The translations under genes were made by a program, and so were the position numbers. Shown here one piece after another: positions 1 to 13,776 of a stretch of DNA of 64,000 nucleotides. This DNA is from Drosophila miranda. Taxonomy: Eukaryota; Arthropoda; Insecta; Diptera; Drosophilidae. A model generated the notes under the pieces. The model was not told the DNA's origin and did no database searches. It was given only the letters and a program-made list of their open reading frames with translations. Location: contig NC_046676.1 of assembly GCF_003369915.1 (NCBI RefSeq), forward strand, positions 6,324,001 to 6,388,000, written 5' to 3'. Numbering within the stretch: position 1 is the first letter of the stretch; each line of letters starts with the position of its first letter.

Positions 1-3000
1 GCAGCAGCAGCAGCCAGGAGGTGGGTGCACACTTTATGCTAATGATCAGATAAGCACGCAGGGCTCGGCCAGGTGAAGGGCCCTGGTTTAGGGCCCTGCT
101 TTAAGTGCGGGCCCATAAAACCGCCACCAACCTGGTGGGGCATTATCTGCCGTTTTATGCCTTATTTTATACTCGGAGCCAGCTCCGGTGGGGTGGAGCG
201 GGTGGCGTGTGGCGTGAGGCGTAAGGCGTGCCCCATCATCATGCGGCACGATGTGCTAACGGTTCGCATTGACTAGGGTCGAGAGCCGAGGCCCGGCCCT
301 CTGCCTCCGTTTTAATGGCTCGGCAGGGGCACTGGCACATACGCTGCCCAAATTACTCATACGCACCGCAGGACGTAGTCGTATTTAATATTTAATGCCT
401 GGCACTCAGCCTCCCCTCTAAGCCAATGAGGCCTTATTGGCCATGTGAATCATTTAAAGAGATGGCTGGAACTAGAGATCTTTCATTTGGGATCGTTTTG
501 CACACCTTCTAGGGGTATGGGATCTGTCAGCAGGAGACCGATAAATCTCGATATACCAGAGGGCGGGAATCGAAGCAACTGGAAATCTACGTCGATGGAG
601 CTGGCGATTCCAAATAGTCGATTTCCTTGCACCTTGTTAATTATAATTAACGTCAATAAAGGGCCAACATCAGCAGCAGGCAGCAGGCAGCATCGACCAC
701 AGAAACGGCAACGGAGTTCCGCGGAGGGAACAACAATGCCAAAGCAGAAAAGGCAGCTGCCAACAGGTAAAGGGGCTGCCAGGCAGCCAGGCATCCTGGC
801 AGCAGTGCTGCTGCACGATAGCGAGGCAACGGGGCAACAAGCTCCCCAAGTTGCTTCATTAAAAGGATTATGCGTCGGTCCGCCTCAATATGAGAATGCG
901 GTTGCGTCGTACGACCGTCAGCAAAATATGTCAGTGGGGCCCTTCTCGCATGGGGAAAGCTTTAAACTGGTTTATCTGCCACCTGTTTTGGCCATCTCTT
1001 CTGCTGTTGTTGTGGCCCTGGCAGTTGTGGTTGTGGCCCCACCCCCAGCCTGCCTCACTTTGAAGTATGGCTTAAACGAAATTTGCTTGCTTAGACGAAT
1101 ACTTTGTGTTCCTTTTGTGTCCGCCCGCACAAAAGCGGAGAAATTTCATTGAGCTGAAGCAATTACCCGTGACTCAAAGGCGAAATAGAATTTTAAAGCC
1201 AAATAATAACGAAACAACAAGATGGAACACTTTTGGTCGACTCACAGCCCGTGGCATACCCGCTAACTCTTATGAAAATTCTGAGGTTTGACCTACAACG
1301 TTATATGTTAAAAGGAGGCATCATTTCGAAATCCATATACCCTGGATCTCCTCCAGCACGAGGTATATTCGATGGGGGATTAAATGTTCAGCCAGGCAGC
1401 TTAAGCGGCTTTCGTCGGACCTTCAGCGCACACGCACGCATCAGTGCGGCTGTTCACATGGCCTACATGTGTGTGTGTGTGTTAATGCTAGTCTATATGT
1501 ACGTGTGGATGTGTATGTGTATCATTAATAGGGTGGGGGCCGGAACCTTTGCCAAAATATAAAACGAAATTGCTGAAAATTGCAAAACAAAAAGCAGGAA
1601 ATCACCTTTTAATCGCCTTCAATGGAAACGCAGGGATAACACAGTGGTGGGGAGGGGGAAACAGCGAGTGGAGGGGGGCTATATATGGGGGACCGTGGGG
1701 TCCCGCTGGTCCAGTGGCAAGTGGTCCAGTGGCCAGCTGCTCCAGAAACTGGCTTCAGAGGGGCGACTCTTGTTGTTGCCGTCTTTTGTCTTACCAACTT
1801 TTGGCAGCCGACAGAGGAAGAAGGACAGGGAGTAGCAAAAAATAAGGGACAGACAGAGAGAGAGAGAGAGAGAGACAGGGAGGAGGGAAAGCAGCAACGG
1901 CAGATGCTCTCAAATGCCCCGATAATCAGTTCTCTCCCTCGCTGCCTTGCCTCCTTTTTCCCCCAGCATCCATACCCTGGTGATGGGATATGAGCTATGC
2001 TTCAGCACAATTTGATCCTTTTCCTTACAAGGGTATGCCCAGCGAAAGGTGTTTGAAGGACACTCTCTGCACCCTTAAAGACTGCAATTATACTACAATA
2101 TCATTTATCTACCGCAGAAATAAATGGATAAAAGGGTATCAATAGCTTTGCGTTTTTTCTGACAACTGACATAAAAAAACAGAAACAAAAGCGATATCGG
2201 TGGAAGTAAGCAGGACCCGACCATCGAAACCTGTTCCTGAAACTTTCCCACAAGACACAACCAAGGACCACGAGAAATTTTTTGAAAACTGTTATTATAG
2301 AAGCGCAACAAAGCAGAAATTAGGTTAAATTAGAACAAAGAGCAGGCAGCAGCTCACAAAGAACAGAGAAACGAAACCAGAGAAGAGGATGCGATGGGAT
2401 GCGATGCGATGGGATGGGATGGCAGCTGCAGAACCAAAAGCAGCTCAAGGAGAACCAACAAAAAATAAATAAAAATAATGCAAAACAATAAAATTTCTCA
2501 GGTGGCTAAGGGAAAAAGCTACAAATTCGTTGTGTGTCTGGTTAAATTTAATCAACTTTTCTTTATTTGATTACATGGAAAATGTGGCAGACAGAGAAGC
2601 CAGAGAAACTACGGAAGAGAACAAATTATGAAAAATATGCAAAGCCCGGAGAGACCCTTTTTAGATTAGGGCGGCACACTGTGGGATAATTCCGGGAAAC
2701 GACTAAGTCAGATGTTAAGAGAAAATAAATAGAAAAGCGCCATAAATAATAGAAATAACAATAAGTGGCAGAAAGTGTGTGGCTGAAAAGATGAAAGCAC
2801 CCAAAGCTCGGCAGATTAAAGGGAACTTTCAGTCGTAAGCCAAGGGGCAGATTATGAAGCAATCTAATACATAATTAATTAAATGAAATTCCCTTCGAAT
2901 TGGCTGTGGTTGCTCTTTCGATGGCAGTCAACTTCTCGGAGAGGTAGGCAGCCTTATTGGCCCAATCTTTAGCAGAGTGCGTGCGAGCTCCCGACCTCGT

Positions 3001-6000
3001 AACCCGGCACCCATTTAGCCATTAGAGCTGATGCCGTTTGAGCTCTAATCGATTCTCCTGGCCAGGAGTCGACGCATCGCGAACAAGGGACACATCTGCC
3101 GGTGACAGCATGGCATTGACTATAATCTGACAACTCTAATTGCAAATTTCTGCCAAAGATATGTCTAAGCACACACACACACATCCATGTACATATGTTA
3201 TACATATAACAAATCGCTTTGATGGAAGCTGTCACTGGCAACAGTTGGCGAGATAGCCAGGGAGTCTGTGGGGCAAAGGAGGAAACCGAAAAAAAAAACG
3301 CAAATGTTTATCATTGGTTATTGATGCTACCATAACTGCCACAAGGAGTCGGAAAGAATAGAATCTGGTACATGCTCGTGCCCGTCTGAGGGACTTGCTG
3401 TTAAATTAGCAAGGCAAACAAATGCCAGGCCGGCAGACAGACAGGCAGACAGACAGCGCAGACAGACAGAGCAGACAGACATGTGTATATATATGTAAGT
3501 AGCAGCAGCATCCAGAAGCACCAGCAGGACCGGAGTGAGTCAAACGGAGCCCCATGGCAGGCCTGAGACACGGAGAATCCGGTTTCGGTTCCAGGCGACA
3601 GGCATGCGGCGTTTGCTCCCCCGCACACTCCGCTCTCGGGCATTTTTACCTTATTTATGTTGATATTTGTTTTGCTTTTGTTTCACGATACATCCCGTTC
3701 TCTCCCCCTTCGCTACACTGCGAACAAATATGTAACCTGTTCTCAGATTCCATATCTTTAAACAGCGTACGCTCTGAGGAAAGCCAATACTGAAATACTC
3801 CAAAGAGCTTGCCCTTTGTTTATATCCTCAATTTCTCATGGTTTGATTTTTGCAGACCTCTCTTTTGCAACTGAAACTTGGTGCCAATTGGGGCTATTTT
3901 CTCTCAGTGTAGCCGTCCTGTCACTGGCTGGAGCCTCTATTGTTTCCGTTTCTGTTTCTGCTTCTGTTTCCTCTGCTCCTCGTGCTGCTGCTGTTGTTGT
4001 TGTTGCTGGCAATTTGTTTGATTGTTCAAGAGGTTGTTTCTGCTCCTAAGGTGCCCCTGCCCCTGCCCCTGCTTCTGTCCCCCCTCCACAAACACATACA
4101 TATATGTACACCTTACCTACGCTGTACATACTTGATATTTATTTCATGAGTCGAATTATCTTTATTGAAACTTTTGGCATGCACTTGGGACTCGATTCGG
4201 GTGGGGGGGCTTGGTATTGGGGGTTCGGTTCTGGCTGAATGGAAATATGATCCCAGCGGGGGAGTTTTTTTGCATTGAAAGTGCGAGTGCTCTTTGTATT
4301 TTACACAAAAAATTTAAATGTGCTTTTTGACGGAATATTTGTGGGAATAATTTTAGTTGGAAAATTATGCACACGTCTGACATTTTTTTGGTTGTCGTTG
4401 ACGTTGCCTTTGAGGTCGGGTTCGGGTTCGTCCTCGGGCTGGAGGTTGAGGTCGTCCTGGCACCGGGCCCCCAAATGCGCATTAACCTAATGGCATTTTG
4501 TGGCACCCGCTTCCCTAGAACTGCTCCACCTTCTCTCCTCTTCGACCGAGCGTAACTTTTTCAAGCATCGCACAAAAGTCCTATTAAATTTTTACGACAA
4601 TTCGCCGTAGAGCAGAAGCCGAAACCGTAGCCGAAGCAGAGTCTGAAGGCGGAGCAGCATGAGCAGATTTTTCCTCTTTTTCCTTATGCAATGCACATAT
4701 ACCGCCCCCCGCCCATCAGCCCCACTGGAATAGCTGTCACGCTAATAGCAAATCCTTGTTAGCTTTCACTTAAGTACAGCATGTAAAATTTTCACTTTTA
4801 ATCCTTGAACAAACCCACGAAAGGAGCTGGGGATCTGGCATGCTCTAGCCCCTCGCCCACATCCTCGCTTTGTGTGTGCGCCTGGAAATTAATTAGTTGA
4901 CTGCTCCTCCTTCCCCCCTGCCGACTCCTGCCGGTTCCCGCTTTCCGCTCACCGCTTCCCGCATTCCATTTTAAATATTTATGCTTCAATTTCGATTTCA
5001 ATTAACGCGACCATCGGCGAGCCATCCCGACAAGAAATCGTTTCCTAGTCTCGGGGCTTACAACCTGTCTCCTTGCGAGAAATTTGAGCTGCATAAATCA
5101 CATTTAATTATAGCGCTGATGGCCGGAATTTATATGCCACCTCACCGACACGGACATCTAGACGTGTATATGTATATGTATGTGGTATATATGTATGTAT
5201 GTATTGGGGATTTCTCCTTTTTTGATGGCCACTTCCCGTCTCGTCCAGAGTTCATATAAAACGCGAACGTGTCGTATTAGCTGCGTTCGTGACCTTTCGC
5301 ATAAAACAACGTCGCTTCCACCCACAGCCCAGAGCGAGTGCAGCACCGCTGCTCCACCACTCTGCGGCACGTGCGTGAGGGCAAAGCAAACACAGAAAGA
5401 GAGAGAGAGGGAGGGAGGTCGGGAGAGTGAGAAGAAGCCCCACGGTATGGAGTGCGAGTGGCAGCAATGTGGCCGCCCGTTCCAGTGCTGCCCCGAATCG
5501 TTCGAACCTCGATGAGGCACAAACGCAACTTTGGCATAAATATTCATGAATTCGTACATATTTTCCATATTTTTCGTTAGCTTTCTGTTTGTTTTTTTTT
5601 TGCCTCGGCGACTAATTGAATTCGAGGAGTGAAATGCCTTCAAATTACGGAAAATAAAATATGTGTTAAAAGTCCGGCATTGTATATCTTTCGGGAAAAG
5701 TCAAACAGTGCCCCAATTTAAAGGGTAGGAATGCCATTTGCTTGATTAAGGGTTTTGCACAGATTTATTGTTAATTAAAATATGAAGAGGAGGATAAACG
5801 AGTGGCAGTAATTTTCTCTCGAGAAAAGGCTTCCAAGTGAAGAAAGTTTTTTTCTCTCTTATTGGAAATCTCTTTTCTCCGATTAAATAATTCCTTTCAG
5901 TGGAGTTGCTTCTCCATCTACCTTTTGCAGTCAGAAATAACTCATATTTCCTGGCTTTCACTTTTTTCACGTATGAAATATAAAGAAGAGAAATGAAAAT

Positions 6001-6979
6001 TTTTTTTTACGAATTGGTGGCCCAGAGAAAACTCTTCAGAAACATCAAAAAGTTGCCAATTCATGAAAATAATCTTCTTCAGAGGAAATCCTTGAATGGA
6101 GAAGCGAAAAGGAACTCGTTTTTCTTTTGAATTCGACGTTTTTAAAGCAGACACCCTACATATACCATAATTCTGGCTCAGGTAGGACCCCTCCGGGGTT
6201 GACACATTCATTGCATTCATTAGCAGCACACTTACAGTCGGTTTTTGTCCCCAGCAGCGTCGTCCTTTATTAGTCAATTACGAGAGACTTTTCTATTAAT
6301 CATGGCCGTCCATTGAGCGAGGAAAAGCAACCATCTAATGAAAGGAAAGCAGAACGAAACGAGTGAGGGGGCCTGGACAGATACATATCACGGCCACGCA
6401 AATCCATTCACTGCACTCGCAGATACTCAGTCGCAGACTCTCAGTCGCAGATACTCGGAGATGGTAGGATGAATGTGACCCAAATGGCATTACCTTAGTT
6501 TACAGCTGCTCGCGCGGCTGTCACTCTGCGAAATTATTTCTATGCATATTGCGGGTACGAGTATGTGGAAATTTATGCAGCTTCTTTTTTCCGCAGAGGG
6601 TTGGGAGCAGCAGCAGCAGCTTCAGGGACTTACACGCTTTTGCTGTGGCTGGGGACGGGGCTGACATTATTGTTGCAAGCTTTTCAGTCGCCATCCTGCT
6701 GCCTCATCCGCAACGTAACCCAAGCCAACCTGCTGTCAGGCAACCGCTGCTGGTGCCTGGTTATGAAATGCATTTATAATAAATGGATTTAGCATTCAAT
6801 TCCCAGCACATAATCCCCGCCAGCGACGCCTCCGCACACACACACACGCCCAATCCCTAGCGCCTCCCCAGACAACAAAAGGGCTAGAAGAGCTTAGTAG
6901 TACTCCTCTTTAGATACTCTAAAAACCATTTCGGGATTTCAAGCTCCTAATCTCCATACCCATTCTCTATCCGTTACAG
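1..6979 (+). other. Non-coding stretch before the sca exons, inferred sca intron
   Basis: No open frame here looks like protein. The longest (235 codons at 445-1152) is rich in low-complexity Gln/Ser/Ala and has no recognisable domain. The stretch ends in a clear acceptor (GTTACAG at 6973-6979) for the next sca exon. The N-terminal part of Scabrous (signal peptide and first part, roughly 290 residues if the protein is as long as in D. melanogaster) is not seen, so its exons must lie left of the window and this DNA is most likely a long intron. It holds simple repeats: AG run 1855-1875, GATGC-type repeats about 2390-2420, CAGACAG repeats 3433-3480. Enhancers may be present but I cannot point to one. 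Confidence 0.5.
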
Positions 6980-8553
6980 CTCTCTGCCTCCAGTTCCAGC
7001 TCCAGCGTCACTCTGGCCGACCACAAACGCCGCCACTGCCGTTTCCAGAGCCAGCAGATCCACGCCCTGCAGCAGGCCCATCGCGGACTCCGGCGGCAGG
7101 TGAACGAGCTGCGCTTCCACCACATCGATGAGCGGGTGCGCAGTCTGGAGGTGGAGCAGCACCGCATCGCCAACGCCAACTTCAATTTGAGCAGCCAGAT
7201 CGCCTCGCTGGACAAACTGCACACCTCCATGCTGGAGCTGCTCGAGGACGTGGAGGGGCTGCAGACTAAGATGGACAAGAGCATACCGGAGCTGCGGCAC
7301 GAGATCTCCAAGCTGGAGTTCGCCAACGCCCAGATCACCTCCGAGCAGAGCCTGGTGCGGGAGGAGGGCAAGAATGCGGCCCGCTCCCTACAGGCCATGG
7401 CCGTCAGCGTGAGCGTGCTGCAGGACGAGCGTGAGGGCATACGGAAGCTCGTGAGCACGGTGGAGAGTCTGCAGACGAATGTGGACAGGCTGCAGTCGCT
7501 GGTGAACGATGAACTGAAGAATAAGGTGAGTCCTGCTCCTCCTCCGGATCTCTCAGACATTGAAATTGACCGCCTTTCCATGCACACACTCTACATATCC
7601 TTCTCTCTCTCTCTCTCTCTCTCGTCTTGTCTCTTCTGCAGCTCTCACACCTGAACAAGCCCCACAAGCGTCCGCACCATCAGCTCCAGCAGCAGCAGAC
7701 GCAGCAGGAGGCCAGCATCGACTCGGCCCTGGCAGAGACCCTCGTGAGCGAACTGGAGAACGTCGAGGCACAGTACGAGGCCATCATCAATAAGCTGCCC
7801 CACGACTGCAGCGAGGTGCACACCCAGGCGGATGGCCTCCACCTGATTGCGCCCGCCGGCCAGCACCATCCCCTGATGTCACACTGCACCGCCGACGGAT
7901 GGACCACGGTGCAGCGTCGCTTCGACGGCAGCGCCGACTTCAACCGCACGTGGGCGGACTACGCCCACGGCTTCGGGACCCCCGGTGGCGAGTTCTGGAT
8001 CGGCAACGAGCAGCTGCACCACCTCACGCTGGACAACTGCAGCCGACTGCGGGTGCACATGCAGGACATCTACGACAACGTGTGGGTGGCCGAGTATGCC
8101 CGATTCTACATCTCGTCGCGCGCCGACGGCTTCCGCCTGCAGATCGGCGAGTACAGCGGGAACGCCTCCGATGCGCTCAACTACCAGCAGGGCATGCAGT
8201 TCTCGGCCATCGACGACGACCGCGACATCTCACAGACGCACTGCGCTGCCAACTATGAGGGGGGCTGGTGGTTCTCTCATTGCCAGCACGCCAATCTGAA
8301 TGGGCGCTACAATCTGGGGCTGACTTGGTTCGATGCCGCTCGCAACGAATGGATAGCGGTCAAGTCCAGCCGGATGCTGGTGAAGCGACTACCCGCCGCC
8401 GAGTGCCAGGCAGGAACGAGCGGCCCGGGTCCGGCGCCCCCGACAAGTGCAACCTCAACCACAACCCCAGAGGCTCAGGCGTCGGTGGCATTGACGGCAT
8501 CCACCAGTACGCCCAGTACTGTGGTGCAGTTCATTGCCGCCGCTCAGGCGTAA
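6980..8553 (+). CDS. sca: scabrous, last two coding exons (partial, N-terminus outside window)
   Basis: Secreted fibrinogen-related glycoprotein that acts with Notch in spacing of R8 photoreceptors and bristle precursors. Exons: 6980-7525 (acceptor TTACAG, donor AAG|GTGAGT, phase 0) and 7642-8553 (acceptor TTCTGCAG; stop TAA), together 485 residues of a protein of about 770. The first exon encodes a long heptad-rich coiled coil (LRFHHIDERVRSLEVEQHR and onwards) used for oligomerisation. The second starts with a Gln/His-rich linker, then a fibrinogen C-terminal domain from about HDCSEV: signature motifs GEFWIGNEQLHHLTL, a calcium-site-like DDDRD, then CAANYEGGWWFSHC and LNGRY. A Ser/Thr/Pro/Ala-rich tail of about 45 residues ends the protein. 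The 5' exons with the signal peptide are not in this window. Codon use is GC-rich at third positions, as in normal Drosophila genes. The intron at 7526-7641 carries a CT run. Confidence 0.93.
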
Positions 8554-9815
8554 GTGAGCTGTAACACCCCCCCACCCGTGAACCGGGCTAACGGGAACCG
8601 GGAACGGCTACAGTGAACCACCAGAGCCAGGCCTACTATAGTTGGGAGTGCACTGATCGTTTGTGGGAGTGGGAGTGGGAGTGAGAGTCCGAAGCGGAGA
8701 CGGAGGCGGAAATGGAATTGGAATTGGAGTTCTAAAAGATCCCTAATCCTAATCCGAATTATGTTAGTGTAAAGTGGACGTGGAGTCCTTGTACATAGTC
8801 GATCAGCCCTAAGTTGTAGCATTAATCTGTCGAATGGAGCTTACCCTAGACGTATCCGTAGTCAAAATGTTGGTCCATCAGTCGTCAACCCAAGCAAACC
8901 GTATAAATATTCAATTCTTTGGTCTTTCAAGCAGATCTCATAGAGGCTTAAGTCCCACGAAGCTCTAAAAGGAGAGAGAGGTAGAGAGAGAGGGAGAGAG
9001 AGAGTGCGGGAATATCATATGAGAAGAAGCCGAATGAATGTCTAGACATAATCGCCCCTAACTTAGTTATAGCCATTAAGAGCATCAGCTATCGATCTAC
9101 TCTAGTTAAGGCTCATCTCAGACAAATAATAAATATACTAGAAATGAAAAACATGTACTTTCGCGGCAGTTTTAGGATAAGCTTAGGGCCCCCCATATCA
9201 GTCATACATACTACATATACATATATATATATATATATATATATGCATATACATATATCTATATATAGCATTGGTAACTGTACTTTTCATTGTAATTGTT
9301 GTATCATATGTATAATGTTGGGTCTATATACCATATGTGGATCCCCCATTAATGCTTTCTAAGTGTTTGCTTCAGAGTTATAGCCCCCGAACCACCCCCC
9401 AAACCAACGGAGTCGCATGCCAAAGAGATCAAGTCAGAAATAGTTACCGAAACACCTACGAAAGTATGCAAATTTATACACACAAACAAAACAAAAAACA
9501 AAAACAAAACAACAAAAAAAACAAGAAACTATTTTCTGCAGTTTTGCATATACCAAAAAACCAAACAAACGAAGTGAAAGAAGGGCGAACCATACGAGCT
9601 AAAACTTGCATTTAGAACATAAGTTATGAACTATATTATATACATATGTATGGTATACATTAACATTATGTCATTTACATTAAGAAACTCGAATTGGAAA
9701 CAGAAAACAGAAGGCACGGACCTATTTTACAATAAATAAATTGATGTGAAAGAAAAAACTCGACAAAAAAACAGAAAAAAAACAACGGAATAAATCTTTG
9801 GGAGTTTTATTTTAA
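8554..9815 (+). other. sca: sca 3' UTR (inferred)
   Basis: Non-coding AT-rich DNA after the sca stop with three AATAAA signals on the sense strand at 9128-9133, 9731-9736 and 9789-9794, so short and long 3' ends are possible. It contains a GA-rich run (8971-9004) and an AT run (9217-9244). The end is a guess from the last signal. Confidence 0.5.
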
Positions 9816-10176
9816 GAGCATAGCGGGAGGAAGACTTCATGAGCATGGAGTAATTAATTAAACTGCCAGAAAGAACTCAATCCGAGCCGATTCTAAGTAA
9901 TCGACTCTGCGGGATGGTTTCATTACGGTCCTCGCCCAATCCGTATCGGCCCTGAAAAGTATGCTACACTGGCTGCATGAGCTTTGCCTAGTCATGCACA
10001 CACACACACACACACTCGCTTCCAAAGCCAAAGCCACATCCACATCCAAATCCACATGTGTATACTTAGAAAGGGAGATATATTTCAATTGAAGGATGTT
10101 CACACCCGGAGTAAGATGGAATAGTTTTCTTTCGAGAGCTGGGGGCCATTTATCAGCACGGGAAAAGTTGCCAACT

Positions 10177-10213
10177 GCCAGTGCCAGTGCCAGTGCCAGT
10201 GCCAGCGCCAGCC
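10177..10213. repeat. GCCAGT tandem repeat
   Basis: About five near-perfect copies of a six-base unit GCCAGT, turning into GCCAGC at the end. Confidence 0.9.
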
Positions 10214-10623
10214 AAGCAGAACTTTAATAATGCAAAGCTCTGACATTTTTCATCTTCTCGTTATATTGAATCCGCTTTGAGGGGCAAGTACTAGGGCCAT
10301 GCCCTGACACGCTGATCTCCTTATTTATGCATTTATTTTGTTGACATTCTGCAGTCAAAACTCCCCCAGCTCCAAATGGATAACTGACTGCGACCCCATC
10401 TCCGCACTCGCATTCGACTTCGATTCCGATGGCGATGGTGTTTCCTGCAAAGTTCAAAGCTTATATTTGAAAAAAATCAGAGCTGGATGAGAGATGCATG
10501 GCAATTTTGTTATGCAAATGCGCCAGAGAACATACAAATTGACAGGATACGCGTACGTAGGGCGTTCGGATCGAAATGTAAGACTCGTGACATTTATTTA
10601 TAGACCGACAACAAACGAATGAA

Positions 10624-10625
<2 letters not shown>

Positions 10626-10657
<32 letters not shown>
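10626..10657 (+). repeat. 32-base poly-G run
   Basis: Uninterrupted G from 10626 to 10657, ending in TGT. Homopolymers of this length in G are rare in fly DNA and would favour G-quadruplex formation or polymerase slippage; the true length may differ from the sequence given. Confidence 0.95.
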
Positions 10658-10658
<1 letters not shown>

Positions 10659-11978
10659 GTCCCTGCTCCTTGAGTGAGTTGTGCCCCGGGAAGTGGCTTT
10701 TAAATTCATTCCGAGATGTTACTTGGGGTCGGCGGCTGTTCGGACAGTCAACAGGAGTTTCTGCACCATTTAACCTAAGAGCGTCTTGCGAATGAAATCA
10801 AATTTGGAGTGAAGACTAGCAATCATCCCAAAAAAGGAAGAACAAAAGCAATCCTAACTGACCGAAACTTAAGATACCCTTACCGATCCATCCTTTCAAT
10901 GGAAGTACTATGTATTTAAAAACCATCTCATCTAACAGATTTATTGCTTAATTAATTTATCAGCCGATTGCTGATTCGGCAACCAAAATATATGTATATT
11001 AATCTGTAGCGTTACAAAACATCTTGTCGAAATCGTAGTGCCCTTTGCAAGGGTACGGAAAGTGGCAAAGAGAGAGGAAAGGAAATTGCGTACAAAGTGG
11101 TCCCGAAAAAGAAGCCAGCTCACCTCCAAAGTAAATAAATGGCAAAAAGGAAAAGCATTTCCCACGCATTTAAAATGGAAATCATTTATGGTCGAAATGG
11201 CTGCCTCCCACATTCTGCCCCCCTGCCACTGCCACTCCCATTTGCATTTCCGGCAATTAAGAAAGGGCTCCGAACCGGACTCAGACTCCCCTCGACTTGG
11301 CCATGGACAATGCATCCACCAAAAACAAGCCAAGTGGAATTTAAGCTCCGAAAATGTATGTATGCCTTTTTTACTGATTCTTGGGGATCTATGGGAGCTT
11401 GTGCTTTTATTTTAATTTGTATTATTGTTAATTTTTATATTATGAAATTAGCGCTGTTTTCGTTTCGTTCGGCCTTTCGTTGCCTTTCATTTTTAATATT
11501 AAATGTGCAACGCGGCGTCTGAGCAATTAAAACGCCAGCAGCCAACGCTTGCACATAATTATCGTAATTAATATAAAACCATGTAATCGACCCTTCTTCT
11601 TTCCCGTGCTCGAGGGATGTTCAATTTAAATACATATATATGTAACTTATTTAATATTTTCCATTTTATTTTAGGTCTGTTACACGTTTCAGCTATTTAA
11701 TTAAAAGGCGTAATGCTTTTTGAGCTCTACAGCTCAGAAAAAGTTACATATAATAAATTTTTACGGCTTTAAGTCGGTGCCCGAAATGGCACAGCAGCAA
11801 ATGGCAGAAGTGGGGACCCCGTTGGAACGGGGTCGCCGGGTGTCATATGGGGATTGTGGATGTGGAACGCTTGTTAGCCTTCGGTTTTAATCAGCTCTCG
11901 GCGCGTAGTTTTTCCCCGTCTTCTTGTGGCGGAAGCCAGATAATGTGACTGTGGAGCAAACGAACCACACCAGACCCT

Positions 11979-11979
<1 letters not shown>

Positions 11980-12009
<30 letters not shown>
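11980..12009 (+). repeat. 30-base poly-C run
   Basis: Uninterrupted C from 11980 to 12009, followed by TTTCACG. It is the complement-strand counterpart of the G run 1.35 kb to the left. Confidence 0.95.
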
Positions 12010-12827
12010 TTTCACGCTTATCCGGGGAGAGGGAATCATATATGTATATGCAAATTTTAATTAGCAGGAAATCTACATATGCCAAGCACACTATCTCTGG
12101 CTGTCATGTTTGTGTCTCTTGGGGGAAAGACAATGGCTGCCATTTTAAGGGCCAATCGAGGAGTTTATTAAACCTGCAAGTTGGCCATGGATAAAAATCT
12201 TCAAATGCAATTAAGTTTCATAAGTAATCTCACCCAGGAAGTTGGCTTCCTCCGCCCTCTCTTGCTGGTATCCCAGCTATGTCATATGCACTCTCTTCAG
12301 CCACTCCTTTGCCACCTCTGGTTCTCTCTGGCCAAACACAAAGGAAAGTAATCACGCCTTTGTGCCGGGCCACTTGAAATTCTAAAGAGATCCTTGGCTC
12401 GCGCTCAGCCAATATGCACAGCCTTTGCTCCTTTCAAGACCTTTCTCTCTTTTTTTCGGGGAAACGTTGCAAAAGTCGCACTGCATTGGTGGCGCTGGCA
12501 GAATGAAAGTCAGCCTAAAGTCTTATTGTTTTCTGGTCATACGCCCCGTACACATAGGGTACAACAGGGGTATACACGAAGTATTCGTGGACAAAAATGG
12601 TGCGTTAAACAGATGATACTCAGCAATTACTGTCCGTGTCCATGTCGTCTTAGAGGACCCAACCTCTAATACAGAAGTCGTTCCAATTCCAATTCAACGG
12701 TATCTTTCTAAATTAAAAAGGACATACATCTGAGTACAGGGGGTATTCAATTGTCGGAATAGCGACTGTAGAGCTTTTTTCTTTATCTACGAGCTGCTAT
12801 TTCAGTTCTGTCATTGCTGTGATGCTC

Positions 12828-12830
<3 letters not shown>

Positions 12831-12857
<27 letters not shown>
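12831..12857. repeat. TGC trinucleotide repeat
   Basis: Nine TGC-type units followed by TTGCC. No open gene around it. Confidence 0.9.
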
Positions 12858-12862
<5 letters not shown>

Positions 12863-13732
12863 TCTCTGGCGTAGGCGATTATTGTTGCAAAATTGGTTGA
12901 CAACTTGCCTCCTGTCTGCTGCCCCGAGCCCATCCACCCATCCCCCCGCCAGCCATGCAGATAATGGGTTGCGCCACCAAGCGTAATAGGGCTGAAGCCA
13001 GTGGAAGGCGAGCTCTAGTGAAAATAAACAGTTGGACAGACAACTTGGGCATAGTTGAGTCTCTCTCAGTCGCTCAACTTCTCAGTTTCGCAGTCTCTTA
13101 GTTTCTCAGTTCCGAGTTTGCCAGCTTTTCAGTTTCTTCATAGCTATGGCTCATAGTTCTGCCGGTTGTCCCCTCGCTGTCCCTGCCTTGACTGTTCTGG
13201 CTCTATTATTTCTTCTTTTTTTCCCTATACTATTATTATGTCCGGGGCCACCGTCTGAGAAAGTTTGCCATTCTATAACGACTTTGAATTTTTAATAATA
13301 GAATCCTCGAGCTCGAACAGTTCTGTCATCTTTAGCGGGAGCGAAGTGTCGGGCTGAGGCGGCTTAGCTTTTGTTATGAATTTAATGCATTTTGGGTGGC
13401 GATTCCGGGGAGTCATGGGAAATTGAATATCCGTTAAGATATTTTAACAATTTATGGTCTCTGAGTCTGATTGCCACGATGCGTATTCCGTACGCGGATA
13501 CGGATATGGAATGAAAAGTGCTATGCTTTGTGCCGTTCGCAGCAAATTGAAAATGAATCGAAAATGAAACGAAGCCATGTGAAGCGAACCGTACCGAGGC
13601 GAACCGAACAGCGAGACAGACAGTCCGCAGCAGGAGCAGGAGCAGCAGCAGGAGCAGAAGCAGGAGTAAGAGCCGTCAGCATCAAGACTGGGCCATAATG
13701 AGCAAGTCAATAGCCTGCCCAGCGTATAGCAA

Positions 13733-13776
13733 GGGGGAAAGGGAAGGGAAGGAAAGGGAAAGGAAAGGAAAGGAAT
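13733..13776. repeat. GGAAA / GGGAA purine repeat
   Basis: Purine-only run made of GGGAA and GGAAA units. Could adopt unusual DNA structure; no gene link seen. Confidence 0.85.

Noticed and set aside
445..1152. 235-codon plus-strand ORF
   Set aside because: Low-complexity, overlapping minus-strand frames equally open, no domain, and lies in the inferred sca intron. It does not resemble the missing Scabrous N-terminus.
5158..5643. 161-codon minus-strand ORF
   Set aside because: Built largely from CT/GA and TATG simple repeats; no domain.
6967..7587. 206-codon minus-strand ORF opposite sca
   Set aside because: Ser/Arg/Cys-rich shadow of the GC-rich sca exon.
7899..8299. Other-frame plus-strand ORFs within sca exon
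   Set aside because: Arg/Pro- or Thr/Ser-rich shadows of the fibrinogen domain frame.
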